Numbered from the stretch's first letter, positions 4,988-13,536 are shown. The stretch is 14,326 nucleotides of DNA from Bacteroidales bacterium UBA1184 (GCA_002310235.1 DBYO01000033.1:178989-193314); one strand, 5' to 3'. Numbers and translations: made by a program. The notes: a model not told the origin generated them from the sequence alone.

Positions 4988-6298
4988 TTATCTATTGTAT
5001 ATCTGCTCCTTGAACCTATCAAACTCCTCCCTTATGCTATCCTGCTTGTGCCTGTTCTTCTCCACCTTATAAAATGACGGCAAATAAGAATAGAGATTGA
5101 ATACTTTAGTCAGTAATATCCCATATATTGACATAAAATCCTTCTCAAACTCAACCATCAGATTCTTGTCTGCGGGCATCATCTTTTGCTTCAGTTGATC
5201 TATCTCGTCCGCAAAACGATATTTGTACGGTTCGCCAAACTCAGCAAACCCAATTGTACCATCGGCAATGGCAGCCTTGATGTCTCTCTCATATTTATCA
5301 TACAAATCAAAATAGCACTTGTGTATCGAATCAAAATTCAGTGACGATACTCCATTGGAAACATCGTTCTGCTTTTTGTCAGATTTGCCGACGATTGGAC
5401 TAACCCCCACTTCTTCTTGATTTTCTACAGAATCCTCAGTCATTACTTGCGTAGGAATGTCAACCTCCGGCAAACCAAATTCATCCTGCCACTTATCCAC
5501 TAGCCATATTGCCACAAACAACGAAATGCAAAGCACAGCTACTACAACCGACAACAACAAGCCCACATCGCACCACCGAATAGCCTTGGCTATATCCCAA
5601 ACCTTTGGGTAACGCCTATTCGCATTCTCACGCTGGCATTTCCCTACAATCAGCTTATATCGATGCGGAAACAACTCCTTTATTATGAATCCGATGGAAT
5701 AAATATCGCTCTTGCCGTCAATATCGCCGCTTTCCAGAAGTTCGGGAGAAGCATAAGATTTGGTTCCGCCAGTGGCCTTGTCAACACTAAAATCGCAGTC
5801 GGCATAACCGAAATCTATTAGTTTTACGCTGTGCCCATTACGAGTAATAAGGATGTTTTCGGACTTCAAGTCGTTGTGTACCACCTGATGACTATGGATA
5901 AACGCGACTGCATCAAGCAACTCTCTCAAAATACGCTTCTTCTCGCTGGCAGATGGCAATGTCGTCAAGAACTCCGCCAAAGTCATCCCATCGACATACT
6001 CCATCACAATGCAGAGCCCGACCTGCGGGTCATTACGCAAGTCGATGCAGCGGACAATATGCTCGTTACCGTATAACCGCTCAAACAATCTGTATTCGCG
6101 CTCAAGACGACTGATATTTTCGGTGGTACTGCCGTCTTCTGGGTTTATTGCTTTCAGAAACAGTTTCCTGCCGCCACTGATGACTGTATAAAATTTGCTA
6201 TAGCCAGAGCCCACACGTTCCACTTCACGATAATCGTGAAACCTTGACGAATCGGCAACAATATTCCCGAACGAACCCGATGTAAAACTTTCCGACAT
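4988..6298 (-). CDS. Membrane Ser/Thr protein kinase (Hanks type)
   Basis: The 436-residue product has a cytoplasmic kinase domain at about residues 23-240. Visible landmarks are the glycine loop GSGYSKFYTV (30-39), the ATP-anchoring Lys49, a helix-C Glu (66 or 68), the catalytic loop HNDLKSEN (141-148) with Asp143 and Asn148, DFG (162-164), GTKSYASPE (178-186), Asp198 of helix F and Arg228. It should be active. The catalytic loop reads HND, not HRD, so this is a non-RD kinase that may not need activation-loop phosphorylation. A transmembrane helix follows at about 245-267. The last 165 residues, helical and highly charged without a recognised domain, would lie in the periplasm as a possible sensor. 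It is divergent from the gene at 6360. The ATG fits a leader of about 10 bases after a perfect promoter. Confidence 0.95.
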   Translation of the reverse strand: MSESFTSGSFGNIVADSSRFHDYREVERVGSGYSKFYTVISGGRKLFLKAINPEDGSTTENISRLEREYRLFERLYGNEHIVRCIDLRNDPQVGLCIVMEYVDGMTLAEFLTTLPSASEKKRILRELLDAVAFIHSHQVVHNDLKSENILITRNGHSVKLIDFGYADCDFSVDKATGGTKSYASPELLESGDIDGKSDIYSIGFIIKELFPHRYKLIVGKCQRENANRRYPKVWDIAKAIRWCDVGLLLSVVVAVLCISLFVAIWLVDKWQDEFGLPEVDIPTQVMTEDSVENQEEVGVSPIVGKSDKKQNDVSNGVSSLNFDSIHKCYFDLYDKYERDIKAAIADGTIGFAEFGEPYKYRFADEIDQLKQKMMPADKNLMVEFEKDFMSIYGILLTKVFNLYSYLPSFYKVEKNRHKQDSIREEFDRFKEQIYNR

Positions 6299-6312
6299 AG
6301 CTAAAATTACGG

Positions 6313-6320
6313 CAAAGGTA
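6313..6320 (-). promoter_or_regulatory. Promoter of the kinase gene
   Basis: Minus-strand TACCTTTG is an exact -7 element 14 bases before the kinase ATG, giving a very short leader. A CAAA at 6345-6348 could act as the -33 TTTG, though the 24-base spacing is long. Confidence 0.75.
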
Positions 6321-6328
6321 ATTTTTTA

Positions 6329-6336
6329 TAAATTTG
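6329..6336 (+). promoter_or_regulatory. Divergent promoter of the 6360 gene
   Basis: TAAATTTG matches TAnnTTTG, 23 bases before the ATG at 6360. It is only 8 bases from the kinase -7 element on the other strand, so two polymerases could hardly bind at once. Confidence 0.7.
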
Positions 6337-6359
6337 CATCACCACAAAACATTCACAAA

Positions 6360-6971
6360 ATGACAAAAACTTCAATTCCACGAAACGAAAAAGCTCTTGA
6401 AGAACTCCGCAACCGCATAAAGTCTGCCGCAGGATTCAACAACAAGGCCCTGAGTCCGCACGACTTCAAGGAACTGCAATTGTCTATAAGAGTAAAGGTG
6501 CAAAATTCATCCATTACCGACAAGACCTTGAAACGATTCTTCGGATACGACCGCACCAACGACAATTCGCTTGTCAGACTATATACTTTGGATGTTCTTT
6601 CACAGTATGTAGGCTTTGAAAACTGGAATGCATTTCTCGAACATTTCAAGCTTCTGTCGGGCGAAGGCTCTGGCGACTTTACTGGGGATAAAATCTGCTC
6701 CAACGATTTGAATATCGGGGAAATAATCCATATAGAATGGAATCCGAACCGCAAGTCGCTACTGAAATATCTTGGAAATCTTAGCTTTGAAATCATTGAA
6801 ACAGAAAATTCCAAGTGGCAAGTTGGCGACACCTTTTCGTGCAAACATTTCATTCTTGGAAAACCTTTATACGTTGACAACCTTACCGGCAAGAATGGAA
6901 TACTAAAATCTAAAATGTTCGTCGTCGGAGGCAAAGGAGGTCTGACAGTTGTAATGCACGTTATTTCTTAG
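6360..6971 (+). CDS. Conserved Bacteroidota protein of unknown function
   Basis: The 203-residue product has no signal peptide or membrane helix and should be cytoplasmic. It has two parts. Residues about 30-95 are helical, with the layout FKELQLSIRVKVQ, then TDKTLKRFFGYD, then TLDVLSQYVGFENWNAFLEHF. This is a recurrent N-terminal module of Bacteroidota proteins that looks like a DNA- or protein-binding helical bundle. Residues about 115-203 are strand-rich with a conserved core (VGDTFSCKHFILGKPLYVDNL). I recall similar two-part proteins in Bacteroides but know no established function. The gene is divergent from the membrane kinase with back-to-back promoters, so it could regulate or be a substrate of that kinase; this is inference from position. 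The stop is followed by a 120-base spacer without a terminator. Confidence 0.85.
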   Translation: MTKTSIPRNEKALEELRNRIKSAAGFNNKALSPHDFKELQLSIRVKVQNSSITDKTLKRFFGYDRTNDNSLVRLYTLDVLSQYVGFENWNAFLEHFKLLSGEGSGDFTGDKICSNDLNIGEIIHIEWNPNRKSLLKYLGNLSFEIIETENSKWQVGDTFSCKHFILGKPLYVDNLTGKNGILKSKMFVVGGKGGLTVVMHVIS

Positions 6972-7065
6972 AGTTTCAAAGCTAAGTAAAACAATTTCAA
7001 ACTTCCCAACGGACGTCAACAAACCTTCTGCTCAACGAAGTTAACCTTTAGCTCGGCGCAAGCCA

Positions 7066-7099
7066 AACTTTCAACTTTCAACTTTCAACTTTTAACTCA
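7066..7099 (-). repeat. Period-7 tandem array overlapping a stop codon
   Basis: On the + strand AACTTTC repeats at 7066, 7073 and 7080, then AACTTTT at 7087 and AACTCAT at 7094. On the minus strand this is GTTGAAA, the same word as the array at 841-886. The TAA stop of the Nudix gene (7092-7094) lies in the array. Upstream, 7031-7045 shares CTCAACGAAGTTAAC with the 33-bp repeat. Confidence 0.85.
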
Positions 7100-7706
7100 T
7101 TTCCGCCCCAAACATTTCCGCAACAATCATCGCCGTTGCGCCCCAAACCACCGAATTTCCGCAAAGGAAACTCGGTACCTCGTACTGCTTGCCAGCAACC
7201 ATTACTGGTCTAACACCTAAAGATGCGCGCATATCCTCAATATCAACTTCAAGCACTTTCTTTACTTCGCTTTCCGACGTTTTGAAATCGCTAATTCCAT
7301 CAACAAAGGCCACTACAGGAAAAATCTCGAAACTGCTCACTGGAACTTTCACAGGAGGCAGTTCGCCAACAACATCGGCTCGATTGACATTTATGCCAAT
7401 TTCTTCCTTAGTTTCGCGGATTGCAGTATCGATAATGTCGATATCCGATGGCTCGGATTTTCCTCCAGGAAACGAAATCTGTCCGGCATGCTTGCCGATA
7501 TCTGTGCGCTCAATCATTATGGACTTCAACCTAGCGTCGCGGATAAAAAGCAATATCATCACCGCCGACTTGCGCAGAGGGAACGGATTGGCATAATACC
7601 TCTCGAAATGCATACGCTGGAAATCGGAAAGCATCTTCTCTGTACACTTTTCCGCTTCTTCGCGACTGAAATTCTCAAACATCGACGACAAAACCGACCT
7701 GTCCAT
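7092..7706 (-). CDS. Nudix hydrolase, CoA pyrophosphatase-like
   Basis: The 204-residue product contains the signature of the CoA-diphosphatase branch of Nudix proteins: IERTDIGKHAGQISFPGG (65-82) runs directly into the Nudix box. That box has Gly82, Asp88 and RETKEEIGI (97-105), with the extra residue between Asp and RE that is typical of NudL/YeaB proteins. The paired glutamates 101 and 102 should bind the catalytic metal. Family members cleave CoA and its derivatives into 3',5'-ADP and phosphopantetheine. The length matches the family, and no signal peptide is present, so it is cytoplasmic. It has its own promoter. The last two codons and the stop lie in a 7-bp repeat array. Substrate choice within the family is inferred; other acyl-CoA or dinucleotide substrates are possible. 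Confidence 0.93.
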   Translation of the reverse strand: MDRSVLSSMFENFSREEAEKCTEKMLSDFQRMHFERYYANPFPLRKSAVMILLFIRDARLKSIMIERTDIGKHAGQISFPGGKSEPSDIDIIDTAIRETKEEIGINVNRADVVGELPPVKVPVSSFEIFPVVAFVDGISDFKTSESEVKKVLEVDIEDMRASLGVRPVMVAGKQYEVPSFLCGNSVVWGATAMIVAEMFGAEMS

Positions 7707-7722
7707 AGCAATTTGTTTTGTG

Positions 7723-7730
7723 CAAAAGTA
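7723..7730 (-). promoter_or_regulatory. Promoter of the Nudix gene
   Basis: Minus-strand TACTTTTG matches TAnnTTTG, 16 bases before the ATG at 7706. The region where a -33 element would lie is already the period-7 array, and no TTTG was found there. Confidence 0.7.
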
Positions 7731-7737
7731 CTATATA

Positions 7738-7772
7738 ATTTACGAATTACGAATTACGATTTTAGATTTATG
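7738..7772 (+). repeat. Period-7 tandem array (AATTACG)
   Basis: Five 7-base units start at 7738: ATTTACG, AATTACG, AATTACG, ATTTTAG, ATTTATG. They lie directly upstream of the Nudix promoter and abut the period-8 array that follows. Confidence 0.8.
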
Positions 7773-7780
7773 GGGCTAAA

Positions 7781-7874
7781 AGTCCAACAGAAGGTCAGTC
7801 CAACAGTCTGGCTGCAAGCCCGTGGGACAGCAAGTCTGTTAGACCGTAAGACTGTTAGACTGCAAGCCTGTTAG
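7781..7874 (+). repeat. Period-8 degenerate array (ACTGTTAG)
   Basis: From 7811 eight 8-base units run in register: GCTGCAAG, CCCGTGGG, ACAGCAAG, TCTGTTAG, ACCGTAAG, ACTGTTAG, ACTGCAAG and CCTGTTAG. Before them AGTCCAAC occurs at 7781 and again 16 bases later at 7797. AGTCCAACAGTCT (7797-7809) is nearly the reverse complement of 7849-7861, so the array can also fold. The remaining bases to 7913 are A+T-rich and show nothing else. Confidence 0.8.
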
Positions 7875-7913
7875 CCCATGAACTTAGTCACAAAAAAATA
7901 TTTTAAATAATCC

Positions 7914-7944
7914 TTTGTCGTAATAAAAAAAGGCATTACCTTTG
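7914..7944 (+). promoter_or_regulatory. Consensus promoter of the tRNA gene
   Basis: TTTG (7914-7917), a 19-base spacer, then TACCTTTG (7937-7944). This is an exact match to the Bacteroidota sigma consensus and the best promoter in the window. The tRNA begins 12 bases later. Confidence 0.93.
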
Positions 7945-7955
7945 CGCCCGTGTTT

Positions 7956-8040
7956 GCCCAGGTGGTGAAATTGGTAGACACGCCAGCTTGAGGGGCTGGT
8001 GCTCACAAAGGGCGTGCAGGTTCAAGTCCTGTCCTGGGCA
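7956..8040 (+). tRNA. tRNA-Leu (anticodon GAG)
   Basis: This is an 85-base class II tRNA. The acceptor stem pairs GCCCAGG (7956-7962) with CCTGGGC before discriminator A8040. The anticodon stem CCAGC/GCTGG (7983-7987, 7995-7999) holds the loop TTGAGGG with anticodon GAG at 7990-7992, reading CUC and CUU. A long variable arm and the T arm CAGG-TTCAAGT-CCTG follow. The terminal CCA is not encoded; ACG follows position 8039. Confidence 0.97.
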
Positions 8041-8042
8041 CG

Positions 8043-8070
8043 AAAAAGCGAACTTCAGTTCGCTTTTTTT
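8043..8070 (+). terminator. Terminator of the tRNA gene
   Basis: AAAAAGCGAAC (8043-8053) pairs perfectly with GTTCGCTTTTT (8058-8068) around the loop TTCA. Seven T in a row run from 8064 to 8070. It begins two bases after the tRNA, isolating it from the large gene downstream. Confidence 0.93.
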
Positions 8071-8141
8071 GTTATCAAAACCAAGCAAACAATCTTTTTA
8101 CAATTTGTTTCCTTTTATGCTGTTTATTTCTAAGAGAATCA

Positions 8142-8149
8142 TAATTTTG
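8142..8149 (+). promoter_or_regulatory. Promoter of the TPR-CHAT gene
   Basis: TAATTTTG matches TAnnTTTG, 14 bases before the ATG at 8164. No TTTG is found at the right distance upstream, so the promoter may be weaker than that of the tRNA. Confidence 0.65.
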
Positions 8150-8163
8150 CAAAAAAATGTTAT

Positions 8164-11100
8164 ATGAAGAGACTTGCCTTAATTTTAGTGATAATACCTA
8201 TTTGCCTGCACTCGTTCTCGCAGGTAGAAACTAAGTTGCAGAAAGCCGATGCACTTGCAAAGGCTTGCCTTTCAAGCGATGCCGACATATATGCTGAATG
8301 CCTTGGCGAAGCCAACGAAATGTATTTTTCGGCTTACAATGAATTTACTTCGAAAGCCATGTCGGCAACAGAAATTGGCGAACTGCCATACGCCCGCATG
8401 ATGTTTCATGTGGGATATTACAGACATCTGAATTTTTATTTTAAAGAGTGCATCCCCTACTACGACACGGCTATGACTGTGTATGCAAAATCCGACAAAC
8501 TCGACAACAACGACGTATGGCGGTGCTTCGAAATGCTTGATGCGCTGAAAGCATATTATTCTTACGATTTAATCGACCACGAAAAATACTTGCGGTATGC
8601 TTTGCTGAATGCAGATTTCACGAAGAAATATCTCAAAAAGCAGTACTACGAACTTTCTTCTGCCATGGAGGAAGTTGCCCTGGCCTACATGAACCTAAAT
8701 GAATACGACAAAGCCGAAGAAGCTATAAACGAAGCCTTAAAGGCCGAAGAAAAAGCAAACGGCAAAGATTCTGATCATTATTTCAGCCTTGAACAATACA
8801 AAGATCTTATCACTTCGGAAAAGGAGTATCCTATTGCAACATACACGATGACAGCCTACCTGCCGATAGAGAATCCTGCAAACCGCCGAGATTCGCTTTA
8901 CAATATGCTTCTAGAGGTTCGGTACGATGTTGAAGAAGCTATGCCGTTGTTCGAGGAACTGCAAGGCTCGTTCGAAAAAGACGGAATGAAAAACTCCGAT
9001 GACAGCCTACTTTATGCCAAGTCGTTATATCATATAGCAATACGCTGCTGGGATGCATCACAAAGCAGTGATGACGATGAAACCACAGCGCTTATGTCAG
9101 CTCGCGCTATCCGCTACATGAAGCAGGCAGACGAACTATATGCCTCTTCCAAAGATGCAATCTCCGATATTCACGCCAACATATTGTATGAATTAGCTAT
9201 ATTTTATAACAATGGGCGCAACGACAGGGAAACTGCAATAAAATATGCCGAAGCATCGTTCGAAATTTTCACGAAACTTCCATTCAACGAATATAATTTA
9301 TCAAGTTGTACGAACATAATGGATGCGCTTGACAGTTATTATTGCGGTGACGAAATGCGCGACTGCGAAAAGGCTATCCGCTACAACGAACAGATGGTGG
9401 AAATATGCCGCAACGCCGACATCGACTGGTACATTTATGCGCTGACTCGAACTGGACACAATTACTTCAAAATAGGAAACTATAACAAGGCACTTGAATA
9501 CTATATGCTAGCCTACGAAAACAACGACAACCCCAATGGAGGCGATGCTGAGTTTCTGCTGAAAATTGCCGAAACATACAAGAACCTTGGCGACAGCAAG
9601 TCGGAAGAAAAATACCGCAAGATGTACGAGGATGCTCTTGCTAACGAAATGCCAATTGATGAAGACTATTACATTCCAACCTCCTATATGTCAATCTCCG
9701 ACTTCCTGACGGTAGCAGTTGACGACGACGAGGTTGAATTGTTGTACAATAGTTCTTTCCGTCCTATAAAGGGTACACATTGCGATTCGTTGCGCTACGA
9801 TGCCGTATGTGCCATTATGAAACGCAGTTCGACAAATCCGAGCGAGCGCATAAACAACACTCGTCCGATAATGATTGCCTTCGAGGATTATTTTGCAAAA
9901 GGAAAAGCCTCCCATACCGACAGTATCTACTATGCTTATTCGCTTTACAATGTAGGAAAGTACATTTGCGATGCTGCCAAGGGTTTCAAGGGTACGCAAA
10001 TGCTGTTGGAAGCAAAGGAAATGTTTGAAGCATTGTCGTTGACTAATACCCGAAACTATGCCAACACACTTTACGAACTTGCCTTGGCGAAAGATCGATC
10101 TATTGAATATTACACAGCTTCGTATAATGTATATAAAACACTGCCGACCAATAGCTTCATCAATAACCGTTGCATGAAAATCTTTGGTGAGCTGCTGGAT
10201 TATGGAGAAAAAAGCTACAATAACGAGTTCTCTCTCAAAATTTTCGAAGAAATAGAATCGTATCTTGAACAGCATCCCGACTATATAGAGAAGGAAGAAC
10301 TGGAAACTTTAAAAATACAAATCACCATACGAAAGGCAGAATTATATTACAAACTTTTCAACTACGATTCATCTCTGCTATGCTACAAGAAGGCCATTTC
10401 GATGATGGACAATGCGGGAATGAAAAAAACATATACTTATTGCGAGACAGTCCACAAGCTTGCAGATATTTGTCGTTATAACCACAACTACGATGATGCC
10501 AAGAAATACGCCAAGCAGTACGAAAAGTTGTCGAAGAAATTTAAGAAAGAAGAAAACGATGAAGGCGACTTCTGGGCTGGCGATGATAATTACGACACTG
10601 ACATTTATGGCATGGAGGAGCAGAGCGAACTGGAAAGATTGTACCAACACCTATATATGTTAAACACTAGCGTAAGGTCCAACAATGTCAACGATTGCAG
10701 ACCGCAGGCTATTGAAACTTTTGTAAAGATAAAGGATCTGTTTGCACGTGAAGGCTTCAATACAAGTAACGACAGTATATTTTACGAGTATTCATTGCTT
10801 CACATGGGCTATATCGAATTTATAGCCGAAAAATACGATTCCACTTTGGATTACATGTCGGAACTTGATAGGTTCCTGCCACAAAGCAATAGCATTTCGG
10901 GTAGTAACTATGCAGAAGTACATTATTATTACCTGCTTTACAAGGCTCTTGCGCTAGCCGGAAAGGAAGAAAAACGTGAAGCACTGAAGAATTTCGACCT
11001 TATTATGGATTATTACAAGCTTTTGGAATCCAGAAACGAGTATTATGATATTAATTATACTATGATGCTTTATGCCGCCTACATATATACTTCGCTTCAC

Positions 11101-13530
11101 AACTACGACAAGGCATTTGAGTATTACGACTATTTGATGTCGCATTTCGCTGAAAATGAGATAAGCGATAATTATTTCGCCACGAAATATGCAATGGCAT
11201 CCACTTATGCCGAAATGGGCGAATATGTTTCGGTTATCGGTTGCCTTGAACCCGAATTCAAGCGCTTTGAATACACGTATGTTGATAGCGATATTTGTGC
11301 TGAAATATGCAATTTGCTTGGCAATGCATATATGACCGTTGGAAATTACGACCGCGCATACAAGTGCTATATTTTGGCGCAGGAGTCGATAAGGGTTTAT
11401 CAGGGAGTTGATACCTATGCTGAAGTTCAGACGCTCAACAACCTTGGAAATTTCTGCAAGAAAACTGGAAAACACAGGGAAGCAATCGACTATTACGATG
11501 ATGCTCTTGAAATGTTGGACAGAATACAAGGCAGCGCACCTACTCAATATGCTATGCTATACGAAAACAAAGGCACTTCATATACTATGCTAGGGATGTA
11601 CGACGAAGCAATGTCGCTTTTCGAGAAATGCCTTGCGATAAATCAGGAAATATACGGAGAAAATAGTTCGTATTATGCTACAACGCTTTGCGATATAGCA
11701 TCAGCTTGCAAATCGAAGAAAGAATACGACAAGGCTCTGAAAAATTACAACGATGCTCTCTCCATTTTTCATAACATCTACGACGACAAGCATCCGGCTT
11801 ATGCCGAAACACTCAACGGCATCGGTGATGTATATTTTGCGATGGGAGACTACAACAAGGCTGCAGAAAGTTTCTCCGAAGCAATGGAGATAAACAGAAA
11901 GCATCTCGCAAACGACTTTTCGTTCCTTACATCTGCCGAACGCGAAATGTACTGGGAGAAAAACAAGGACATGAGCCAGCATATACTTCGTTGCGGAAGC
12001 AAATTGTCGAACAATGGTGTGATTTCGAGTGGAGCATACAATGCTGAGTTGATTACCAAGGGCTTGCTATTGACTTCCGATATTGAGTTTACGCGTTCTG
12101 TTTATGAAAGTGGAGATTCTGCTCTTATCTCCGATTATGCAGAACTTATTTCTATGAAAGACAAGCTGGGTAAGGCTTACGAAATGCCGATTGAGGACAG
12201 GTATATAGATTGCCGCAAACTGAAGGAGGAAATAAATACTGCAGAACGTGACCTTGTTGCCAAGGTCGAAAAATATGGAGGCTTCAATGCATCAATAGGA
12301 CTTACATGGAAAGATGTACAGTCGGCAATGCGCAAGGGCGATGTGGCTGTCGAATTTACAAGATTCGAGGTCGATTCCTCAGAAACCCGCTACGCAGCAC
12401 TTTTGATTAACAAGTTCATGAAATCGCCGATGTTTGTTCCCTTATGTTCCGAAAAGGACTTGCAAAGACTTTTGCGCACAGGCGTTATGCCCGAAAAACC
12501 ATCGGACGACCGCGGTGCAACCGTTTTGCGCGACAGACGTATGGGCGTATATACATCCACCGACTTGTACAATGCGATTTGGAAGCCTCTGGAAAAGTAT
12601 ATCACGCCTAACGCACGCATTTATTTCGCCCCTACAGGCATACTGCATCAGGTAGCAATAGAGTATGCAATGGTTAATTCCACAAAGTCAATTTCGGACA
12701 TCTACGAAATTTACCGCGTATCTTCTACCCGCTTCCTTGCAATGGACTATTCGCCACGCCCATTTGACGAGGCTGTGCTATATGGTGGCATAAGCTACGA
12801 TTCCGATACTGCATCCATGAAGCGCGAAAGCGAACGCTTTGGAACGAGAGCCGCTTCTTATAACTCATTTGCCGACATCAGCAAGGACGAAGAAAGGTCG
12901 AGTTTGAGCTACCTGCCAGGCACAAAAACCGAGGTAGAAACCATTAATGCTAAACTTAAAGCCGGAAAAATCAAGGTTGACATGCATATAGGCGAGGCTG
13001 CCAACGAAGAATCGTTCAAGAACTTGTCGGGAAATAAGGTTTCGCTTTTGCATATTGCAACACACGGATTTTTTGTACCTGCCGATACTATTCTCAACTC
13101 CGAGCAGTCGCTCAACTTGTCGGGACTTTTGCTTGCAGGTGCCAACAACATCTGGACAAACCGACCAGTTCCCGAAGGCGTTGAGGATGGAGTACTCACA
13201 GCCAAGGAGATAAGCAATATGGATTTGCGAGACGCTGATATGGTGGTTCTTTCGGCCTGCCAGACAGGACTTGGCGAAATTACCGACGAAGGCGTTTTCG
13301 GACTTCAGCGCGGATTCAAAAAAGCTGGCGTACATACGCTCATAATGAGCCTCTGGTCGGTTGACGACAATGCTACTCAGCTGATGATGACCGAGTTCTA
13401 CTCAAATCTGATGGCTGGAATGTCAAAACGTGAAGCTTTCCTGAAGGCACAGCGTACATTAAAGGCGACAAAAGGCTTCGAGAATCCGAGATTCTGGGCA
13501 GCGTTTATAATGTTGGATGGAAATGAATAA
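8164..13530 (+). CDS. Exported giant TPR protein with CHAT peptidase domain
   Basis: The 1788-residue product begins with a signal peptide (MKR, hydrophobic core, likely cut near residue 19 before Gln). Residues about 20-1030 are a repeat superstructure in which a module of about 285-306 residues recurs: anchors DSLLYAKSLYHI (280), DSIYYAYSLYNV (586) and DSIFYEYSLLHM (870), with a partial earlier copy. Residues about 1040-1255 are regular 42-residue TPRs of the kinesin-light-chain type. Residues about 1440-1788 are a CHAT domain, a caspase/separase relative. The catalytic pair is visible: HIATHGFF with His1634 and LSACQTGLG with Cys1699, followed by the conserved VHTLIMSLWSVDD core. It should be an active Cys peptidase in the periplasm or outside the cell; its substrate is unknown. 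No transmembrane segment follows the signal peptide. It probably works with the next TPR gene. Confidence 0.95.
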   Translation: MKRLALILVIIPICLHSFSQVETKLQKADALAKACLSSDADIYAECLGEANEMYFSAYNEFTSKAMSATEIGELPYARMMFHVGYYRHLNFYFKECIPYYDTAMTVYAKSDKLDNNDVWRCFEMLDALKAYYSYDLIDHEKYLRYALLNADFTKKYLKKQYYELSSAMEEVALAYMNLNEYDKAEEAINEALKAEEKANGKDSDHYFSLEQYKDLITSEKEYPIATYTMTAYLPIENPANRRDSLYNMLLEVRYDVEEAMPLFEELQGSFEKDGMKNSDDSLLYAKSLYHIAIRCWDASQSSDDDETTALMSARAIRYMKQADELYASSKDAISDIHANILYELAIFYNNGRNDRETAIKYAEASFEIFTKLPFNEYNLSSCTNIMDALDSYYCGDEMRDCEKAIRYNEQMVEICRNADIDWYIYALTRTGHNYFKIGNYNKALEYYMLAYENNDNPNGGDAEFLLKIAETYKNLGDSKSEEKYRKMYEDALANEMPIDEDYYIPTSYMSISDFLTVAVDDDEVELLYNSSFRPIKGTHCDSLRYDAVCAIMKRSSTNPSERINNTRPIMIAFEDYFAKGKASHTDSIYYAYSLYNVGKYICDAAKGFKGTQMLLEAKEMFEALSLTNTRNYANTLYELALAKDRSIEYYTASYNVYKTLPTNSFINNRCMKIFGELLDYGEKSYNNEFSLKIFEEIESYLEQHPDYIEKEELETLKIQITIRKAELYYKLFNYDSSLLCYKKAISMMDNAGMKKTYTYCETVHKLADICRYNHNYDDAKKYAKQYEKLSKKFKKEENDEGDFWAGDDNYDTDIYGMEEQSELERLYQHLYMLNTSVRSNNVNDCRPQAIETFVKIKDLFAREGFNTSNDSIFYEYSLLHMGYIEFIAEKYDSTLDYMSELDRFLPQSNSISGSNYAEVHYYYLLYKALALAGKEEKREALKNFDLIMDYYKLLESRNEYYDINYTMMLYAAYIYTSLHNYDKAFEYYDYLMSHFAENEISDNYFATKYAMASTYAEMGEYVSVIGCLEPEFKRFEYTYVDSDICAEICNLLGNAYMTVGNYDRAYKCYILAQESIRVYQGVDTYAEVQTLNNLGNFCKKTGKHREAIDYYDDALEMLDRIQGSAPTQYAMLYENKGTSYTMLGMYDEAMSLFEKCLAINQEIYGENSSYYATTLCDIASACKSKKEYDKALKNYNDALSIFHNIYDDKHPAYAETLNGIGDVYFAMGDYNKAAESFSEAMEINRKHLANDFSFLTSAEREMYWEKNKDMSQHILRCGSKLSNNGVISSGAYNAELITKGLLLTSDIEFTRSVYESGDSALISDYAELISMKDKLGKAYEMPIEDRYIDCRKLKEEINTAERDLVAKVEKYGGFNASIGLTWKDVQSAMRKGDVAVEFTRFEVDSSETRYAALLINKFMKSPMFVPLCSEKDLQRLLRTGVMPEKPSDDRGATVLRDRRMGVYTSTDLYNAIWKPLEKYITPNARIYFAPTGILHQVAIEYAMVNSTKSISDIYEIYRVSSTRFLAMDYSPRPFDEAVLYGGISYDSDTASMKRESERFGTRAASYNSFADISKDEERSSLSYLPGTKTEVETINAKLKAGKIKVDMHIGEAANEESFKNLSGNKVSLLHIATHGFFVPADTILNSEQSLNLSGLLLAGANNIWTNRPVPEGVEDGVLTAKEISNMDLRDADMVVLSACQTGLGEITDEGVFGLQRGFKKAGVHTLIMSLWSVDDNATQLMMTEFYSNLMAGMSKREAFLKAQRTLKATKGFENPRFWAAFIMLDGNE

Positions 13531-13536
13531 AAAATG

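Noticed and set aside
6353..6934. 193-codon minus-strand open frame opposite the 6360 gene
   Set aside because: Shadow of the + strand gene, which has a matching promoter and a recognised family layout.
7488..7874. 128-codon + strand open frame overlapping the Nudix gene and the repeats
   Set aside because: Half is antisense to the Nudix gene and half translates the period-7 and period-8 arrays.
7738..7874. Possible CRISPR array
   Set aside because: Units are only 7-8 bases with no unique spacers, and no cas genes are present.
8164..13530. CRISPR-associated craspase-type TPR-CHAT
   Set aside because: The protein has a signal peptide and there is no type III effector or CRISPR array in the window.
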